This document shows, in pieces, positions 21,259-24,451 of a stretch of 24,451 nt of DNA. The DNA comes from Rubrobacter sp. (GTDB lineage: Bacteria; Actinomycetota; Rubrobacteria; Rubrobacterales; Rubrobacteraceae), in the NCBI GenBank assembly GCA_016781705.1, contig JADDPV010000051.1, forward strand, positions 1 to 24,451, read 5' to 3'. Under the pieces are notes generated by a model. The model was not told the origin of the DNA. It saw only the letters and a list, made by a program, of their open reading frames with translations, and searched no databases. Within the stretch, counting starts at the first letter, position 1; every line of letters begins with the position of its first letter. The translations under genes were made by a program, and so were the position numbers.

Positions 21259-23660
21259 TGTTCGGGCCTCGGGCGCACCCTCAGAACGCGACGAAGGCCG
21301 CCGGGGCCCTGGACGAGCAACCGCCCGTCGAGGAGGTGTTGCGCGGTATCGAACGACGGGTTCTGTGGCTCGCGACCTCCGTCGTCCACCACGCCAACCG
21401 TGTCAGGCCCAACCACTCCGGGGTAAAGGTCGGCGGCCACCAGGCCTCCAGCGCCTCCATGGCCTCCATCATGACCGCTTTGTGGTTCGCGCACCTCAAG
21501 GCCGAGGACCGGGTCTCGGTCAAGCCGCACGCCTCGCCGGTGCTGCACGCGATCAACTACCTCTTGGGGCGTCTCGACCGCCGCTACCTCACCGAGCTCA
21601 GGGCCTACGGGGGGCTGCAGAGCTACCCGAGCCGCACCAAAGACCCCTACCCCGTGGACTACTCGACCGGCTCCGTGGGCCTCGGGGCGACGGCCCCGAT
21701 CTGGGGCGCCGTCGCCCGCCGCTACGTCTCAGGACGTTTCGGCCCGCTTGCCGACGGCACCCAGGCCGACGGGCAGGCTTTGGGGCGCCAGATCGCGCTG
21801 ATCGGCGACGCCGAGCTCGACGAGGGGGCCTGCTGGGAGGCGGTCGCCGATCCGGCGGTCTCCGGGTTGGGGGAGTTGATGTGGGTGGTGGACCTCAACC
21901 GCCAGACCCTCGACCGCGTGGTGCCCGGCACCGCGGCCGACAGGTTGCGGGGCATGTTCGGGGCCGCCGGCTGGCACTGCGCCACCGTCAAGTATGGCCG
22001 CTTCCTCGGCGAGATCTTCGGGCGGGAGGGCGGCCAAGCCCTGAGGCGCAGGATCGACGAGATGACGAACGCCGAGTACCAACGCCTCTTGCGCGCCTCG
22101 CCCGCGGAGCTCAGGGAGCGGCTGCCCGGGAGCGGCCCGGGGCGCCGCGAGATAGCGAGGCTCGCGGGCGGCCTCAAGGACGACGAGCTACGGTCGGCGA
22201 TCCGCGACCTCGGCGGCCACGACCCCATGAGTCTCATCGAAGCCTACCGGGAGGCGGACGCCGTCAACGACCGCCCATCCGTGGTCTTTGCCTACACGAT
22301 CAAGGGCCGCGGGCTTCCGATAGAGGGCCACCCCTCGAACCACTCCGCCCTCCTCACCGTAGAGCAGCACCGCGAGCTCGCCGCCACTCTGGGCACCGAC
22401 CCCGACGATCCCTTCGCTCCCTTCACGGAGGGGAGCCCCGAGGCAAAGCTGTGCGGGCAGGTCGCGCGCCGGCTGGAGCGGCGGGAGCCCGAGCGCAAGG
22501 CCCCGCCCCCCGTGCCGGCGGAGGTGTGGGGCCGCTACCGGGGCAAGAGCTCCACCCAGCAGGAGCTCGGGCGCCTGCTCGCCGAGCTGCCAAGGGCGGC
22601 CGGGGAGGCGTCGGCGCGGATCGTCACGGTCAGCCCCGACGTCGCCTCCTCCACGAACCTCGGCGGCTGGATCAACAAGGTCGGCATCTGGTCGTTGGAG
22701 GAGGAGACCGACTGGTTCCACGACGACCCGGAGACCCTGCTCAAGTGGCGCGAGACGCGGAAGGGCCAGCACCTGGAGCTCGGCATCGCCGAGACGAACC
22801 TGGTCGGGCTCATCGCAGAGCTCGGCTCGACCTGGAGCCGCGATGGGGAGCCCCTGCTGCCCATAGGCACCATTTACGATCCCTTCGTCGCGCGTGCCCT
22901 GGAGCCTTGGTCGTTCGGCATCTACTCCGGCGGCCAGTCCGTACTGATCGGCACGCCCTCGGGCATCACGCTCGCCCCGGAGGGCGGGGCGCACCAGTCG
23001 ATCTACACGCCCTCCATCGGGATCGGGCAACCCGGCTGCACGGCCTGGGAGCCCGCTTTCGGCCAAGACCTCGAGTGGACGCTCCTCCACGCCCTCGCCC
23101 GCCTCGGCAGGCCCGAAGGGGAGTCGGCCTACTTCCGTCTCTCGACTCGCCCCGTCGATCAGGCCCTCGCCGCTGTGCCGGAGGACGGGAAGGCGAGGGA
23201 GCGCCGCAGGCGCGAGGCCCTGGCAGGGGGCTACCGCCTCCGCGACGCAGCCGAGCGCGGTCTGAAGCCGGCCGTCGCGCTGGTGGGGATGGGCGCCGTC
23301 ATGCCCGAGGTGGTGCGGGCGGCCGAGCTGCTCGAGGAAGAGGGGAACATAGGGGCGGACGTGGTGTGCCTGACCAGCGCCGACCTCGTCTTCAGGGCCG
23401 TGCAGGCGAGGCAGGGCCTCGGGAGGGGCGAGTACCGGATCCTCGAAGATCTTTTCCCGTCAGGGAGGCCGCTGCCGATCGTGAGCGTTTTGGACGGGCA
23501 CCCGCACGCCCTGAGCTTCCTCGGCGCCGTCCGCACAACCCCCATCGCCTGCCTCGGCGTCGCGGAGTTCGGCCAGTCCGGCGACGTGGACCCGCTTTAC
23601 GAGCACCACGGCATTGACCCCGAGACCATCGTCGGCGCCGCCCTCGACGTGATCGGGTAG
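21258..23660 (+). CDS. AceE-like / transketolase-like thiamine-diphosphate enzyme
   Basis: An 800-residue thiamine-diphosphate enzyme that looks like a single-chain pyruvate dehydrogenase E1 or transketolase. The ThDP-Mg motif is GDAELDEG to DLN (183-214, Asn214); KPHASPVLHA (His91) precedes it; the pyrimidine-domain Glu is E512 in GQHLELGIAETN, followed by LLPIGTIYDPF as in AceE proteins; a TK C-terminal domain follows (about 690-800). The ATG at 21258 overlaps the aldolase stop and has GGGAGG before it. No E2 or E3 genes are near, so a normal pyruvate dehydrogenase complex is unlikely to be built from this locus; transfer of a keto-acid or ketol unit to another acceptor is an alternative. 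Family is sure, reaction is not. Confidence 0.85.
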   Translation: MFGPRAHPQNATKAAGALDEQPPVEEVLRGIERRVLWLATSVVHHANRVRPNHSGVKVGGHQASSASMASIMTALWFAHLKAEDRVSVKPHASPVLHAINYLLGRLDRRYLTELRAYGGLQSYPSRTKDPYPVDYSTGSVGLGATAPIWGAVARRYVSGRFGPLADGTQADGQALGRQIALIGDAELDEGACWEAVADPAVSGLGELMWVVDLNRQTLDRVVPGTAADRLRGMFGAAGWHCATVKYGRFLGEIFGREGGQALRRRIDEMTNAEYQRLLRASPAELRERLPGSGPGRREIARLAGGLKDDELRSAIRDLGGHDPMSLIEAYREADAVNDRPSVVFAYTIKGRGLPIEGHPSNHSALLTVEQHRELAATLGTDPDDPFAPFTEGSPEAKLCGQVARRLERREPERKAPPPVPAEVWGRYRGKSSTQQELGRLLAELPRAAGEASARIVTVSPDVASSTNLGGWINKVGIWSLEEETDWFHDDPETLLKWRETRKGQHLELGIAETNLVGLIAELGSTWSRDGEPLLPIGTIYDPFVARALEPWSFGIYSGGQSVLIGTPSGITLAPEGGAHQSIYTPSIGIGQPGCTAWEPAFGQDLEWTLLHALARLGRPEGESAYFRLSTRPVDQALAAVPEDGKARERRRREALAGGYRLRDAAERGLKPAVALVGMGAVMPEVVRAAELLEEEGNIGADVVCLTSADLVFRAVQARQGLGRGEYRILEDLFPSGRPLPIVSVLDGHPHALSFLGAVRTTPIACLGVAEFGQSGDVDPLYEHHGIDPETIVGAALDVIG

Positions 23661-23727
23661 GCCAACGTGGCGGCGCGAGGAGCGCTTTCGGAATCCCAAC
23701 ACGTCCGCTTCCGGGTAGCGACAGTAA

Positions 23728-23940
23728 CTGCTCAGGCAGATCGCTGCGTGGGTCGCGGAGAAGCCGGGGGGCGATTCGGACTTCCGGCCGGAGTTCCTGA
23801 CGCGGACCGCGGTGGAGGGGTTCCTCTCGCCTATGCAGGCCGGCGGGTACGGCGCGAGCCACCGGGCGGGGACGAAGAACGCCATCTCGGGCTACTGCGT
23901 CCGGCTCGTTGAAGAGCATGGGGCGCAGCTGCGACGCTAA
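23728..23940 (+). pseudogene. N-terminal remnant of a tyrosine recombinase
   Basis: About 70 codons in one frame read IAAWVAEKPGGD, FRPEFLTRTAVEGFL and GTKNAISGYCVRLVEEHG, which looks like the SAM-like core-binding domain of an actinobacterial/Deinococcus-type integrase. An in-frame TAA (23725-23727) precedes it and a TAA (23938-23940) ends it, with no catalytic domain after that. It appears to be of the same type as the catalytic remnant at 4031-4285, but on the other strand. It is a decayed fragment and not functional. Confidence 0.65.
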
Positions 23941-24186
23941 GCGCCTCGGCCGTAGCGGGTACTGGGGATCTCGTCGCTCGAGGACCCCCACTGCGCCCCA
24001 CCAACTGACCTTGTCCTCGGGGACATTCAGGCTCGGCGGGTGTCGCTTACGGAATAAGGAGAACGTCACTTAGCTTCTTGGGTGGCACCCGACTCTGGTA
24101 CAGCGGTAGTAAACGGGTAAACGGCAACGACCTTCACGATTCTTAACATTTGAGTTGAGGACGCGACTACGGTGGGGGAGAGGGGG
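23941..24186. other. Gap between recombinase remnant and Tn3 transposase
   Basis: I see no gene here. The stretch 24060-24150 is AT-richer than the rest. A Tn3-type terminal inverted repeat should lie just past the transposase stop, in this stretch, but I cannot identify its exact bases without the other end of the element. Confidence 0.4.
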
Positions 24187-24451
24187 CTATGCGGGACGCA
24201 AGGGCCGCAGGCCGTACCCGCCCGCCTCCGCGACCCCTCCGGGGTCGCCGTCGACGTCTATGGAGTACTTGCCGTAGGGGTTTATGTGCGCGTGGCGGGT
24301 CGGCCAGAGGTGGGCCACGTCCTCGTCCCTGACGGGGTAGCCCTCCAGGACGAGTTGGTCGAGGACCTTCCGGTAGTAGACGGTGTTCCAGGCGACGACG
24401 GCGTCGGTGAGGAGGTTGGAGCACAGGGCCTGCTCTCCCTGCTCCTCGGGG
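24187..24451 (-). CDS. Tn3-family transposase, C-terminal end (cut by window edge)
   Basis: The visible 87 residues match the end of the Tn3 DDE transposase domain: CSNLLTDAVVAWNTVYYRKVLDQLVLEGYPVRDEDVAHLWPTRHAHINPYGKYSIDV, followed by a Gly-rich tail. The LLTDAVVAWNT and HINPYGKYS segments are characteristic of this family. The reading frame enters from beyond 24451 and ends at a TAG (24189-24187). Full Tn3 transposases have about 1000 residues, so most of the gene lies outside. It is likely part of a transposon whose end is close to 24100. Whether it is complete cannot be told here. Confidence 0.88.
   Translation of the reverse strand, partial: PEEQGEQALCSNLLTDAVVAWNTVYYRKVLDQLVLEGYPVRDEDVAHLWPTRHAHINPYGKYSIDVDGDPGGVAEAGGYGLRPLRPA

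Noticed and set aside
21365..23617. A 750-codon open frame inside the AceE-like gene
   Set aside because: It is extremely rich in Arg, Pro, Gly and His with no recognised motif; the overlapping frame holds the ThDP enzyme with its catalytic motifs.
24060..24186. Exact Tn3 terminal inverted repeat
   Set aside because: Several G-rich starts are possible, but without the partner repeat none can be defended.
1..24451. CRISPR arrays, tRNA or rRNA genes
   Set aside because: No regularly spaced repeats, cloverleaf-type sequences or rRNA-like stretches were seen on either strand.

Overview
The window is very GC-rich. Every gene assigned here belongs to a bacterial family, and the mix (RuBisCO-like protein operon, AceE-like transketolase, Tn3 and tyrosine-recombinase debris, many GTG starts with strong GGAGG ribosome binding sites) suggests an actinobacterium, possibly of the Rubrobacter type. 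That taxonomic guess is an inference from gene style, not from a marker gene.

Left part (about 0.5-9.6 kb, minus strand) is an accessory/defence island. Read in transcription order it holds: an AbiV-type HEPN protein (9596-8808), a membrane-anchored STAND/NB-ARC ATPase with TPRs (8821-6110), a frameshifted tyrosine recombinase (6074-5050), a hypothetical protein with a hydrophobic segment (4979-4341), the C-terminal remnant of a second kind of tyrosine recombinase (4285-4031), an LA2681-type HEPN protein with an intact Rx4H motif (4041-2404), a Uma2-family PD-(D/E)XK nuclease (2133-1570) and an intact tyrosine recombinase (1573-575) that is a paralogue of the frameshifted one. Each putative defence gene set touches, or nearly touches, a recombinase gene. 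The AbiV-STAND pair overlaps and is the best candidate for a little-described two-gene defence system.

Middle and right part (about 9.9-23.7 kb) is a catabolic locus around one GntR/HutC regulator (19356-20108, plus). To its left on the minus strand runs a long operon: aquaglyceroporin, GMC oxidoreductase, zinc alcohol dehydrogenase, a small conserved protein, RuBisCO-like protein (OiaX type), DUF1537 sugar-acid kinase (OiaK type), ApnO-type dehydrogenase, and a DUF849 beta-keto acid cleavage enzyme. The RLP/kinase/ApnO trio is the signature of non-oxidative D-apionate catabolism (apionate to 3-oxo-isoapionate, its 4-phosphate, then 3-phosphoglycerate plus glycolate). The genes that usually feed it (apiose dehydrogenase, apionate lactonase) are absent. 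A GlpF-like channel and two alcohol dehydrogenases stand in their place, so the real input may be a neutral branched polyol or a related compound. To the right on the plus strand are an HpcH/HpaI aldolase and an AceE-like thiamine-diphosphate enzyme. Near-identical palindromes (AAATGNCCGTNCATTT) lie before the minus operon, and a weaker copy sits inside the promoter of the aldolase operon, which suggests that one regulator controls both arms.

The right edge (23.7-24.45 kb) is mobile-element debris: an N-terminal remnant of a tyrosine recombinase and the C-terminal end of a Tn3-family transposase that runs out of the window. No tRNA, rRNA or CRISPR array was seen.
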